Assembly (NCBI GenBank): GCA_944333055.1 | Contig: CALVKT010000061.1 | Coordinates: 1-64,000 of the forward strand | From: an uncultured Clostridia bacterium | GTDB lineage: Bacteria > Bacillota > Clostridia > Christensenellales > Aristaeellaceae | Length of the DNA: 64,000 bases | Reading direction: 5' to 3' | In this document: piece after piece, positions 40,837 through 48,448 of the stretch | Numbering within the stretch: the stretch's first letter is position 1 | How the letters are laid out: every line of letters begins with the position of its first letter | Position numbers and translations under genes: made by a program | Notes under the pieces: model-generated | Seen by the model: only the letters and a program-made list of their open reading frames with translations | What the model was told of the DNA's origin: nothing | Database searches by the model: none

Positions 40837-41556
40837 TCACTCCAGGATGTTGGTGGTGATGTAATCGACGCCGCAGTCGATCACGCGCTGCGCGTCCTCG
40901 ATGGTGTTGACCGTCCAGACGTTGACCTGCGCACCGATGGCGTGGCAGGCGGCGACGTTTTCGGCGGTGACCGCCTTGTGGTAGATGTCCAGATCCAGGC
41001 GGTGCGCCTTGAGGGTGTCCAGCAGGCCGTCGTCAAACGACTTGACCAGATACTGCGCCGGCTGGTCGGGCAGCTTCTCGCGGATGCAGATCATGTTGGG
41101 CAGGTCAAAGGAGATGAAGATCGTGCGCGCGAGCCAGTCCTCGCGCTCGATGATGCGGATGACCGCCTCGATGTCCGCCGGCTCAAAGTGGTTCTTGATC
41201 TCCAGCACGCAGGTCTTGTCGTACTGCTTGCAGATGTGGATGTACTCCTGCAGCGACGGGAAGCACAGGTCCATGCGCGCATCGCCGTTCAGGTCGGTCA
41301 TGCGGACGGTGCGCAGCGCGTCAAAGTCCGTCTCCTCCACGACCGCGTTCATGCCGGAGACGCGCAGCGCGTTGTCGTCATGGATGACGATGTATTGGCC
41401 GTCCGCCGTGCGATGGATGTCGGTCTCCACGCCGAAGTAGCTGCGGTTGCCCGCGGCCACGAACGCCGCGCAGGTGTTCTCCCGCTCGATGCCGCTCAGG
41501 CCGCGATGCGCGATCATGCGCACGCCCTGCGCGTTCAGCTTGATGGTATCATGCAT
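40837..41556 (-). CDS. Glycerophosphodiester phosphodiesterase
   Basis: A 239-residue TIM-barrel phosphodiesterase. The HRG motif is in MIAHRGLSGIERENT (about residue 18). Metal ligands appear in GVETDIHRTADGQYIVIHDD (Glu/Asp and the second catalytic His), and LEIKNH follows. The C-terminus has NVWTVNT, as in UgpQ-type enzymes. It splits glycerophosphodiesters from phospholipid turnover into glycerol-3-phosphate and alcohol. The start at 41556 is chosen because GAGAGGG lies just before it; the upstream 19 codons are unlike the family. No signal peptide, so cytoplasmic. Confidence 0.92.
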   Translation of the reverse strand: MHDTIKLNAQGVRMIAHRGLSGIERENTCAAFVAAGNRSYFGVETDIHRTADGQYIVIHDDNALRVSGMNAVVEETDFDALRTVRMTDLNGDARMDLCFPSLQEYIHICKQYDKTCVLEIKNHFEPADIEAVIRIIEREDWLARTIFISFDLPNMICIREKLPDQPAQYLVKSFDDGLLDTLKAHRLDLDIYHKAVTAENVAACHAIGAQVNVWTVNTIEDAQRVIDCGVDYITTNILE

Positions 41557-41674
41557 GTCGATTCCCTCTCTCTCCAAAATGGGATGCCGGTACATGGCGT
41601 CGTTCCGAGACAATTATACCATGTCCGGCTCAAAAAAAAAGCCCCCAGCGTGAAAATGCAGGCGCGGACGGCAG

Positions 41675-41716
41675 AATCTTGACGGATTTCCGGCAAATCT
41701 TGACGGATTTCCGGCA
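41675..41716. repeat. Exact 21-bp tandem duplication upstream of the sortase promoter
   Basis: AATCTTGACGGATTTCCGG followed by CA occurs twice head to tail (41675-41695 and 41696-41716). The copies end 10 bp before the sortase -35. A 21-bp period places both on the same DNA face, as for tandem binding sites of a response regulator. Confidence 0.7.
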
Positions 41717-41726
41717 AACGGACGGC

Positions 41727-41755
41727 TTGTAAATAGATGGCAACCGTGATAAAAT
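41727..41755 (+). promoter_or_regulatory. Promoter of the sortase gene
   Basis: TTGTAA (41727-41732), a 17-bp spacer and TAAAAT (41750-41755), with the tandem 21-bp repeats just upstream. Confidence 0.65.
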
Positions 41756-41809
41756 ATATAGAATCAGCATGGGTTGGATGGCCCTGTGGGGAAAGGAGGG
41801 GAGGAAGCC

Positions 41810-43690
41810 ATGGCGATGAGACGGCCGCCGCGCGAGACACAGCCCGGCACACCGGATGACGCCCACGGCGCCGGGTTCGTTCACGGCGATCTCCCCGCCC
41901 CGCCAGACGCCTCCGCCCCTGCCCAGCCGCCGCACAGGCGGCGCAGGCCGTCCGGGCTGCCGCAGGAAGAAGCGGCGGCAGAGCATCGCGAACCGGCGCG
42001 CCAGGCGTCCGTCCCCGACGCACCCGACGGTCAGGCGGCTCCGCCGCACCGGCGCAGGCGCAGGCCGGACGAAGCACAGCAGCCGGACGCCACGCAGCAG
42101 ACCGGCCGCCCGGCGGAGGCCAGGCGGCCCTCGCGCACGGCCTCCGGCGGCCCATCCGGACAGACCGGACGCGCGGAGCAGGCGCCTCAGCGTCCTTCCA
42201 CTACGCCCCGCTCAGATCGCCCACAGCGCGCGGAGCAGGCGCCTCAGCGCCCTGCCACGCCACGCCCCGAACGCGCGGAGCGCACGCCGGACCGCGAAGC
42301 CCGACAGGATCGCAACAAGCAGCCGGCGTACCGCGCCAAAGCGCCCGCCCAGCCGCGCAAAAAGGCGCCCCGTGCCGCCAGAAAGCGGCTTCGCCTGCCC
42401 ATTCGCCCGCACGCGCTGGCGCAGAAGGTGAAGCGCGCGCAGATCGGCACGCACATGCTCGCCGCGTCGGGCATGCTGCTGGCGCGCGTCAAGGCCGCAG
42501 CAGGCGCGCTGTGGGCGCGCATCCAGCACACAGCGGGCGCGGCAGCGGCGGGCATCCGCCGCATGCAGCCCGGCACGCGCCTGAAAGCCGCGTGGCGCGG
42601 CGCGGCGGCGCGGCTGCTTCCCAATGCCCGCGGCAAAAAGGCCCGCATCGGATCTCAGATCCGGTTCGACGACCGAACCGACGCCCGGCGCACGCCCGGC
42701 GGGGCGCAGTCCCGCCCGCGCGGGCGCAGGACGCCTGCATGGGCATCGATGCGGACCGTGCTGCCGCTGGCCGTGTTCGGCGCGATCTTCGCCGTCAGCG
42801 CGGCCAACATCGGCTCCTACGTCTACGATTACTTCTCCTCGCGCAGCGCATCCAACGCGCTGAAGGCGGCCTATTACGCGGAGGAGGACGAGGAGACGCC
42901 GCCCGCCGCCAGCCCGTCGGCCATGTCCGGACAGGCCGGCGCCCAGACCCACACGCCGACTCCCGCGCCGACCCCCACGAGCGGCCCGGCTGCAACGCCC
43001 ACGCCGCTCGTGCCGGCGGCCTCCTCGCTCTGGCTGGACACACAGCGCTATCCCGACAACCCGCTGGCCGAGGTCAGCAACCGCTTCTCCAAATTGCAGC
43101 GGCAAAACCGGGACATCATCGGCTGGATCAAGATCGAAGACCTGCTCGACGAGGCCGTCGTGCAGCGGGACAACGAATACTATCTGCGCCGGGACTACCG
43201 CGGCTATCACAACGTCAACGGCTCGCTCTTCCTGGATGAGAGCTGCGACCTGAGCACGCGGCCCTACACGCTGATGGTCTACGGCCACAACATGAAGACC
43301 GGCGCGATGTTCGGCTGCCTGCGCAACTTTGAGAGCGCCTCGTTCTACCACAAGAACCCGTTCGTCACGTTCGATACGGCCTACGAGAACGGGCGCTACG
43401 TCATCTTCTCCATCGCGACGCTGGACGTCGTGCACAGCAAGCGGGATATCTCCATCCTCTCCTGGCTGAATTCCTCGTCCGTGGCGCTGCGCGAGGAGGC
43501 GATTTCGATGCTGCAATCCAGCTCCATCTACACCTCCAGCGTCGACGTGCTGGCGGACGACCAGCTCCTGCTGCTGATCACCTGCACCGGCGAGGATCAC
43601 GAGCGGCGCATCGTGACCGCCCGCAGGGTGCGCGACGGGGAAACCGAAGCGTCGCTGCTCCAGAAGGTCTCGCGGGCCCGGAAGAAATAA
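41810..43690 (+). CDS. Class B sortase with a long basic cytoplasmic tail
   Basis: A 626-residue protein. Residues 1 to about 310 are low-complexity, rich in Arg, Pro, Gln and Ala, with an internal repeat (RAEQAPQRP twice) and a Lys/Arg-rich stretch. One transmembrane helix (about 317-340) is followed by a Thr/Pro linker (HTPTPAPTPTSGP). The C-terminal 220 residues are a sortase B domain with catalytic His in VYGHNM (about 492), Cys in LLITCTG (about 591) and Arg in ERRIVTARR (about 599). Ordinary sortase B enzymes are about 240 residues. It attaches surface proteins to peptidoglycan. ATG 41810 follows a purine-rich ribosome site. No sorting-signal substrate is adjacent. Confidence 0.9.
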   Translation: MAMRRPPRETQPGTPDDAHGAGFVHGDLPAPPDASAPAQPPHRRRRPSGLPQEEAAAEHREPARQASVPDAPDGQAAPPHRRRRRPDEAQQPDATQQTGRPAEARRPSRTASGGPSGQTGRAEQAPQRPSTTPRSDRPQRAEQAPQRPATPRPERAERTPDREARQDRNKQPAYRAKAPAQPRKKAPRAARKRLRLPIRPHALAQKVKRAQIGTHMLAASGMLLARVKAAAGALWARIQHTAGAAAAGIRRMQPGTRLKAAWRGAAARLLPNARGKKARIGSQIRFDDRTDARRTPGGAQSRPRGRRTPAWASMRTVLPLAVFGAIFAVSAANIGSYVYDYFSSRSASNALKAAYYAEEDEETPPAASPSAMSGQAGAQTHTPTPAPTPTSGPAATPTPLVPAASSLWLDTQRYPDNPLAEVSNRFSKLQRQNRDIIGWIKIEDLLDEAVVQRDNEYYLRRDYRGYHNVNGSLFLDESCDLSTRPYTLMVYGHNMKTGAMFGCLRNFESASFYHKNPFVTFDTAYENGRYVIFSIATLDVVHSKRDISILSWLNSSSVALREEAISMLQSSSIYTSSVDVLADDQLLLLITCTGEDHERRIVTARRVRDGETEASLLQKVSRARKK

Positions 43691-43713
43691 CCGCCGCTTC
43701 AGGCAGCACAGAA

Positions 43714-43745
43714 AGCCCCCGCGTCCAGGCAAGGACGCGGGGGCT
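43714..43745. terminator. Bidirectional terminator between sortase and L,D-transpeptidase
   Basis: AGCCCCCGCGTCC and GGACGCGGGGGCT form a 13-bp stem with a 6-nt loop. The genes on both sides converge on it. Confidence 0.75.
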
Positions 43746-43752
43746 ATTTGAC

Positions 43753-45345
43753 TCACTCCACCCCGAAGATCGCCTTGATCTCGTCGGTGATCTCCGCGCC
43801 GATCTGCTCGGCGGCGGCGACGTAGCGATTGTAGAGCTCCTCGCGGCGCTGCGGGGCCGCGCAGTACGCGCAGGGCGTCAGCTTTTTAAAGGCGTCGCTG
43901 TCCAGGTCGCCGTATGTGAAGTCGCCGGTGAGCGGCAGGAACTTGTCCCGGACGCCCGGACAGTTCTGGTCCGTGTGGTAGTTGCTGCCGCCGTCGGGAT
44001 TGCGGTAGAGCGGCAGGTCCGCGTCCGGCAGCTCCGGCTCATACATCTGGCGGCCCTTGTCCTCCCAGATGAAGACCTTCGTCTTGAGCGGCAGGTTCTC
44101 CCAGAACCACTGCATGTTGAAGCCGTCCGCGTTCTTGCGGCGCGGGATGCGGATGCAGCCGTGGCTGGCCTTGTAGCCCAGCTGCGGCTCGTAGTCCGAG
44201 TAGATCTTCGTGCCGTCCGCGCCCACGTCGTGGAGCACCTCGTGGATCAGCGTGCCGCCGTTGATGCGGATGGCGTAGCGGCCGATCGTGCCGGAACCGG
44301 CGTTGAAATCGCCGACGCGGCTGACGGTGAGGAACTCGCCGGCGGGCGTCTCGTTGTAGGGCTGGCTCTTTGTATTCAGGCCCGTGGAGACGTCCAGCGA
44401 CGTGATGATCTGCCCGGCCTCAAAGACGTAGAGCTTCTGGCGCAGCTTGTCGATGAGCAGCGCGTATTCATCGCTGGGCGTCACCTGATACAGCCGGCTC
44501 GCCTTGATGTAGCCCTGTACCTTGCTGGCCGCGATGGACTCCATGTAGCTGTTTTCCGTCTTCGTGCCGTCGTTGGTGTAGGCCTCGATGCGCACGTAGC
44601 CGTCGCCGTCCGTGTCCTCCTCCAGCACGTGCACGCCCTGGCTCTGGCCGTGCAGCTCGCCCGCGCAGTTCTCCGCATACGGCGTGCGGTTGATGCCGGG
44701 CGCATTGGTGATGTAGATGTTCTCCGTCTGCTCGCCGTCGATGACGGTGATCGGCTGCATCATCAGGTCCCAGATGGCCTGCTGATGTGCGGGATTGGTC
44801 AGGTCGTAATCGTCCGGGTTCATATCCCAGAAGCTGGTGGCCACCGGCACACCGTCATCCGTCACGCCGTCCCCGGCCGCAACGTCCTCAAAGGTGGCTT
44901 CCTCCCAGACGGCGGCCTCCTCGGCGACGAGCGTGCTCAGGTCGAGCGTGTTCTCGTTTTTTTCCTGTTCGCTTTCAAAGATGTGCAGCGGGAACAGGCT
45001 GCTCTCGCTCGCCTCGCCCGCGTCGCTCATGAGCCATACCTGCACCATGTAGTCGCCCGCGGGCGCCGGCGTGCCGTCGGCGAGCAGGCCGTTCCAGCCG
45101 ATGGAGCCGGGACCCGCCTCCACGCGCGCCGCGCCCACGTCGCACACGGCCTCGCCCGTCTCGCTGCTGAGCAGCTCCACGCACAGCGTGCCGCCCTCTC
45201 CGGCCTGAAACTGGAACGCCCAGCCGTCCTGCCCGCTGACCATGGCCGCATCGCCGGCGATCACGGCTTGAAGCGAGGGCGCGGCGAGGGCCTGCGCGCC
45301 GCTCAGGCAGGCGAGCAGCAGCGCAGCGGATATGATTTTCTTCAT
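43753..45345 (-). CDS. Secreted L,D-transpeptidase (YkuD) with Ig-like N-terminal domain
   Basis: A 530-residue exported enzyme (signal peptide residues 1-21, MKKIISAALLLACLSGAQAL...). Residues about 30-125 look like a FlgD-type Ig-like domain (GSIGWNGLLADGTPAPAGDY). The YkuD catalytic domain lies at about 300-420, with the nucleophile in YKASHGCIRIPRR (Cys about 396). The last 90 residues contain DQNCPGV and PCAYC, resembling a small two-cysteine-pair module seen at the end of Clostridial wall proteins. It makes 3-3 peptidoglycan cross-links or attaches proteins. Start ATG 45345 has AAGGAG upstream; the longer frame has none. Confidence 0.88.
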   Translation of the reverse strand: MKKIISAALLLACLSGAQALAAPSLQAVIAGDAAMVSGQDGWAFQFQAGEGGTLCVELLSSETGEAVCDVGAARVEAGPGSIGWNGLLADGTPAPAGDYMVQVWLMSDAGEASESSLFPLHIFESEQEKNENTLDLSTLVAEEAAVWEEATFEDVAAGDGVTDDGVPVATSFWDMNPDDYDLTNPAHQQAIWDLMMQPITVIDGEQTENIYITNAPGINRTPYAENCAGELHGQSQGVHVLEEDTDGDGYVRIEAYTNDGTKTENSYMESIAASKVQGYIKASRLYQVTPSDEYALLIDKLRQKLYVFEAGQIITSLDVSTGLNTKSQPYNETPAGEFLTVSRVGDFNAGSGTIGRYAIRINGGTLIHEVLHDVGADGTKIYSDYEPQLGYKASHGCIRIPRRKNADGFNMQWFWENLPLKTKVFIWEDKGRQMYEPELPDADLPLYRNPDGGSNYHTDQNCPGVRDKFLPLTGDFTYGDLDSDAFKKLTPCAYCAAPQRREELYNRYVAAAEQIGAEITDEIKAIFGVE

Positions 45346-45375
45346 GGATGTCTCCTTCACATGTCGTCCGATAGG

Positions 45376-45410
45376 AAAAAGGGGCCGTAAAGCGCGCGCT
45401 CTACGGCCTC
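45376..45410 (-). terminator. Terminator after the zinc-ribbon protein gene
   Basis: On the minus strand GGCCGTAG...TTACGGCC is followed by CCTTTTT, between the zinc-ribbon protein gene and the L,D-transpeptidase gene. The latter must therefore have its own promoter, close to 45400. Confidence 0.65.
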
Positions 45411-45423
45411 TCCTCCACATGCA

Positions 45424-46149
45424 TCAGCCCGGCAGGTTCATGATGTCGTCCGGGCCGACCGTCGTCTCCGGAATGGGCGTGACGGTCGAGATGGAATACA
45501 GCGCTTCCAGCGTCTTCTTGCCCGCAATGCCGTCCGCATCCAGGCCCTTATCCTCCTGGAATTTCTTGACGGCGGACTGCGTGCCGGTGCCGAAGTTGCC
45601 GTCCGCCGCGCCGCTCAGGTAGCCCAGCTCGGCCAGCGCCTGCTGGAGCGTCACGACCTCAGGGCCCTCGTCGCCCTTGCGCAGCGTGGTGTAGCTGTGC
45701 TCGGCCACCGGCGTCGGGCTCGGCGTCACCTCGATCTGCGGGGTCGGCGTGACGATGGGCTGCGCGTTCGGCGTGGCCGTCGCGCCGAAGACCACGAAGG
45801 TGCCGGACGTGTTATTCTGCGCCGCGGGCGCGGCCGTCGCCTGCGCCTGACGCGCGTCGCCCGCGCCGAACATCGACAGGATGATCATGGCGATGATCAC
45901 GATCAGGATGACGATCAGGCCGAAGGCGATGATCATGGGCGTCTTGTCGGCGCTCTTCCTCGCGCCGCGGCTGCCCTTGGAATAGGCGGGCTTGGCCGTG
46001 CTCTTGCGCGCGGGGCGCGGCGCCTGCTGCGGGTCGTCCGCCTCTCTGGTCGCAGACGTCTGCGGCTTCACGCCCGCCAGATTGGCATAGCAAAGCGGAC
46101 AGATGTTGGACCCGTCCGGAATCTTGTTATGGCAGTGGGGACAAAACAT
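45424..46149 (-). CDS. Membrane protein with zinc ribbon and peptidoglycan-binding domain
   Basis: A 241-residue protein in three parts. The N-terminal zinc ribbon has MFCPHCHNKI and NICPLCYANL (four cysteines). A basic linker leads to one transmembrane helix at about 71-92. The extracellular part has a Thr/Pro-rich linker and a PG_binding_1 domain (about 155-215: LRKGDEGPEVVTLQQALAEL, GYLSGAADGNFGTGTQSAV). The zinc ribbon faces the cytoplasm and the binding domain faces the wall, so it could link an internal signal to the envelope. It stands directly upstream of the L,D-transpeptidase on the same strand, separated by a terminator. Confidence 0.82.
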   Translation of the reverse strand: MFCPHCHNKIPDGSNICPLCYANLAGVKPQTSATREADDPQQAPRPARKSTAKPAYSKGSRGARKSADKTPMIIAFGLIVILIVIIAMIILSMFGAGDARQAQATAAPAAQNNTSGTFVVFGATATPNAQPIVTPTPQIEVTPSPTPVAEHSYTTLRKGDEGPEVVTLQQALAELGYLSGAADGNFGTGTQSAVKKFQEDKGLDADGIAGKKTLEALYSISTVTPIPETTVGPDDIMNLPG

Positions 46150-46317
46150 GGTCAGCCCTCCTCATATTGACGTGTATCTCTACGTAGTATAAACCACATG
46201 GAAACCACATTGCAAGGCTTTTTGGCAAATCCTGGGCAATTGACGTCGCCCTACATATATATGACGAAACACAGGCGCTTCATGCTCCCGGCTTTTGCAA
46301 ATTTTCCCGCGCGCGGG

Positions 46318-48267
46318 TCACAGCTTTTGCAGCGTCAATCCGGTGATCGTCAGCGCCTGCGCCGCCCCGGCGGCAATCAGCAGCATGAAGTAGTTGTCGT
46401 CCTGATCGAGCGTAAAGGTCACTTCGTTTTCCCCCGCGGCGATCGCCCGCTCGCCCGCGACGGCGAATGTACGCGTGATGTACGCCGCCGCGCGGCTGTC
46501 GTCCGCCGGCTCGCCCGCGCAGGTGAACGTCAGGCGGTACGTGCCCGCCTCGCGGAAGGCCGTGGGCACGCGCATGCGCCCGCCCGGCGTGAGCGTGAAG
46601 ACGCCGTCTTCGCAGGTCGCGTTCTCCAGCTTCATGCTGCCCAGCAGCACCCAGTTGCAAAACGCCTGCGCACTGTCAAAGCCGTAGGCCACGTAGTCCG
46701 CGTTCTCATGGATGACCGGCGCGCCGGTCAGCGTGAGCCACGGCGCGAGCGTCTCCTCCTGCTCGGCGTTGAGCAGCAGAAACGTCTTGCCTTCGCAGGC
46801 GTCCATGTGCGAGGCCTGCTTGGGCTCCAGCCAGCGGATCATCTCCAGGGAGACGGGGCTCAGCGCGCCCTCCTCCGTCTCCATCGGGCGCACGCCCGTG
46901 AACGTGAGCGCGCCCTGCGTGCGCTCCTGCATGACGCGCACCGTCCAGAAATCGCCGTAGCCGTGCGTGTAGCCTTGCTGCACGAGCGCGTCCGCCATCT
47001 CCATCATGGTCTCGCCGCGCGCCGCGGAGACGGCCTCCTCTTCGCGCGTCTCCATCAGGAACGCGCCGCCCGCCGTGCCCAGCATCGCGCACAGGCACAG
47101 CAGAAAGACGATGCGCAGGCGCATGCTCCTCTCGCGGGCGACGATGACCGTCGTCGCCGGGATGAGCAGCAGCACCGCGAGGATCAGGTAGCGGTTGAGG
47201 TACGTGCCCTCGATGCACACGAAGCAGAAGAGATTGACCAGCAGCGCGGCCAGCGCGTATTGCAGCAGGCGCTTCTGGCGGCGCGACACGCCGTCCCGCG
47301 CGTCCAGCGCGCGATAAACGCGCACGCTCATCACGCCGCCCAGCGTCAGGACCGCGACGATGCACACGTTCGCGATGCCGTGCAGCGAGAACAGCGGCAC
47401 GCCGCCCCGCCAGCCCAGCAGCTTGAGGAAGTCCGCGAAGACCGTGAAGAGCGTCGCGGCCATGGCCTCGCCATTGAGCGGATTGAAGAGGAAGGAGCTC
47501 GCCGAGCCCGTGCCGCTTTCAAACAGGCGCGGATAGAGGATCTCCGAGGCGGCATAGCCCAGCAGGCAGGCGGCAAAGCCCGCCGCCGTCACCAGGGCAA
47601 AGCGCGTGCGATGGTCGCGCAGCGAGCGGCCCGTCTGCGGCGCAAGCAGCCATTCAAAGGCGGCGACGACGGCCATCGGGCAGACGAAGCACAGCACGTA
47701 GCGCACGGAGAGCAGGCCCTCCAGCGCGCAGAGCGCCAGATACAGCGCGGCGGCCGTCATTCCCTTCCCGCGGCTGCCGTCCGCAGCGCAGAGCCAGAGC
47801 GCCGCGCCCAGATACGCAAAGGGCAGGTGCACGATGTAATAGCCGCCGATGGTCATGTTCGCCGCGTAGAGCGTGCCCGCGGCAAAGGGCAGCAGCGCCG
47901 CGGTGAACAGCCCTTTCGCCGTGGAGAGCCCCAGCCGCCTGCAAAGCAGCACGCAGGCGATCATGCCGATGACAAAGCCCACCGTGTTGCCGATGATGCG
48001 CGCGGCCATCCAGCTATCCGTCAGCGCAAAGGAGAGCGCGTAGAGCAGATTCATGTGCAGGGTGTGGATCTCCGTGGAGTAGATCCAGTCCATCTGAATC
48101 AGGCTGCCGGTGTCCGCCTGCCGCCGGGCGAGAATCATCTCCGAAGCCATGTCGCCGTTGAGATAGGTGAGATAGCCCGCCTCCTGCAGAACCACGGACA
48201 GCGCCAGCACGAGCACGCACAGCGCCGCGCCCAGCAGGAGCGGCCCCCTTTCCGATGTGCGCCGCAT
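46318..48267 (-). CDS. Large polytopic membrane protein with C-terminal extracytoplasmic domain
   Basis: A 649-residue protein with about ten to eleven transmembrane helices in residues 10-400 and a C-terminal domain of about 220 residues that is mostly beta-rich. A loop after the first helix contains GDMASEMILARRQADTG and a second has YSTEIHTLHMNLLYAL, acidic and histidine residues like the first periplasmic loop of GT-C-fold glycosyltransferases. No donor-binding motif is certain, so I call it only GT-C-like. The start is ATG 48267 (AAAGGAGG upstream), because the longer frame begins inside the -35 element of its own promoter. Confidence 0.65.
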   Translation of the reverse strand: MRRTSERGPLLLGAALCVLVLALSVVLQEAGYLTYLNGDMASEMILARRQADTGSLIQMDWIYSTEIHTLHMNLLYALSFALTDSWMAARIIGNTVGFVIGMIACVLLCRRLGLSTAKGLFTAALLPFAAGTLYAANMTIGGYYIVHLPFAYLGAALWLCAADGSRGKGMTAAALYLALCALEGLLSVRYVLCFVCPMAVVAAFEWLLAPQTGRSLRDHRTRFALVTAAGFAACLLGYAASEILYPRLFESGTGSASSFLFNPLNGEAMAATLFTVFADFLKLLGWRGGVPLFSLHGIANVCIVAVLTLGGVMSVRVYRALDARDGVSRRQKRLLQYALAALLVNLFCFVCIEGTYLNRYLILAVLLLIPATTVIVARERSMRLRIVFLLCLCAMLGTAGGAFLMETREEEAVSAARGETMMEMADALVQQGYTHGYGDFWTVRVMQERTQGALTFTGVRPMETEEGALSPVSLEMIRWLEPKQASHMDACEGKTFLLLNAEQEETLAPWLTLTGAPVIHENADYVAYGFDSAQAFCNWVLLGSMKLENATCEDGVFTLTPGGRMRVPTAFREAGTYRLTFTCAGEPADDSRAAAYITRTFAVAGERAIAAGENEVTFTLDQDDNYFMLLIAAGAAQALTITGLTLQKL

Positions 48268-48307
48268 GACATCGCCCTCCTTTGCATAACCATTCCTATT
48301 GAAATTG

Positions 48308-48336
48308 ATTATAGCATCGCGCATATGTGCTGTCAA
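48308..48336 (-). promoter_or_regulatory. Consensus promoter of the polytopic membrane protein
   Basis: On the minus strand TTGACA (48331-48336), a 17-bp spacer and TATAAT (48308-48313): an exact sigma-A consensus. Confidence 0.85.
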
Positions 48337-48368
48337 ACCGGCATGGCGAACTTTGTCGAGATTACGTC

Positions 48369-48397
48369 TTTACAAACGCGATGTGTCAGCGTAGACT
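48369..48397 (+). promoter_or_regulatory. Promoter of feoAB
   Basis: TTTACA (48369-48374), 17 bp and TAGACT (48392-48397). No clear Fur box was recognised in the surrounding 180 bp. Confidence 0.55.
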
Positions 48398-48448
48398 ATC
48401 GTCAGACAGGCGCGGCGGTGCCGCGCCGCATGACAGGAGGAAGAAGCG

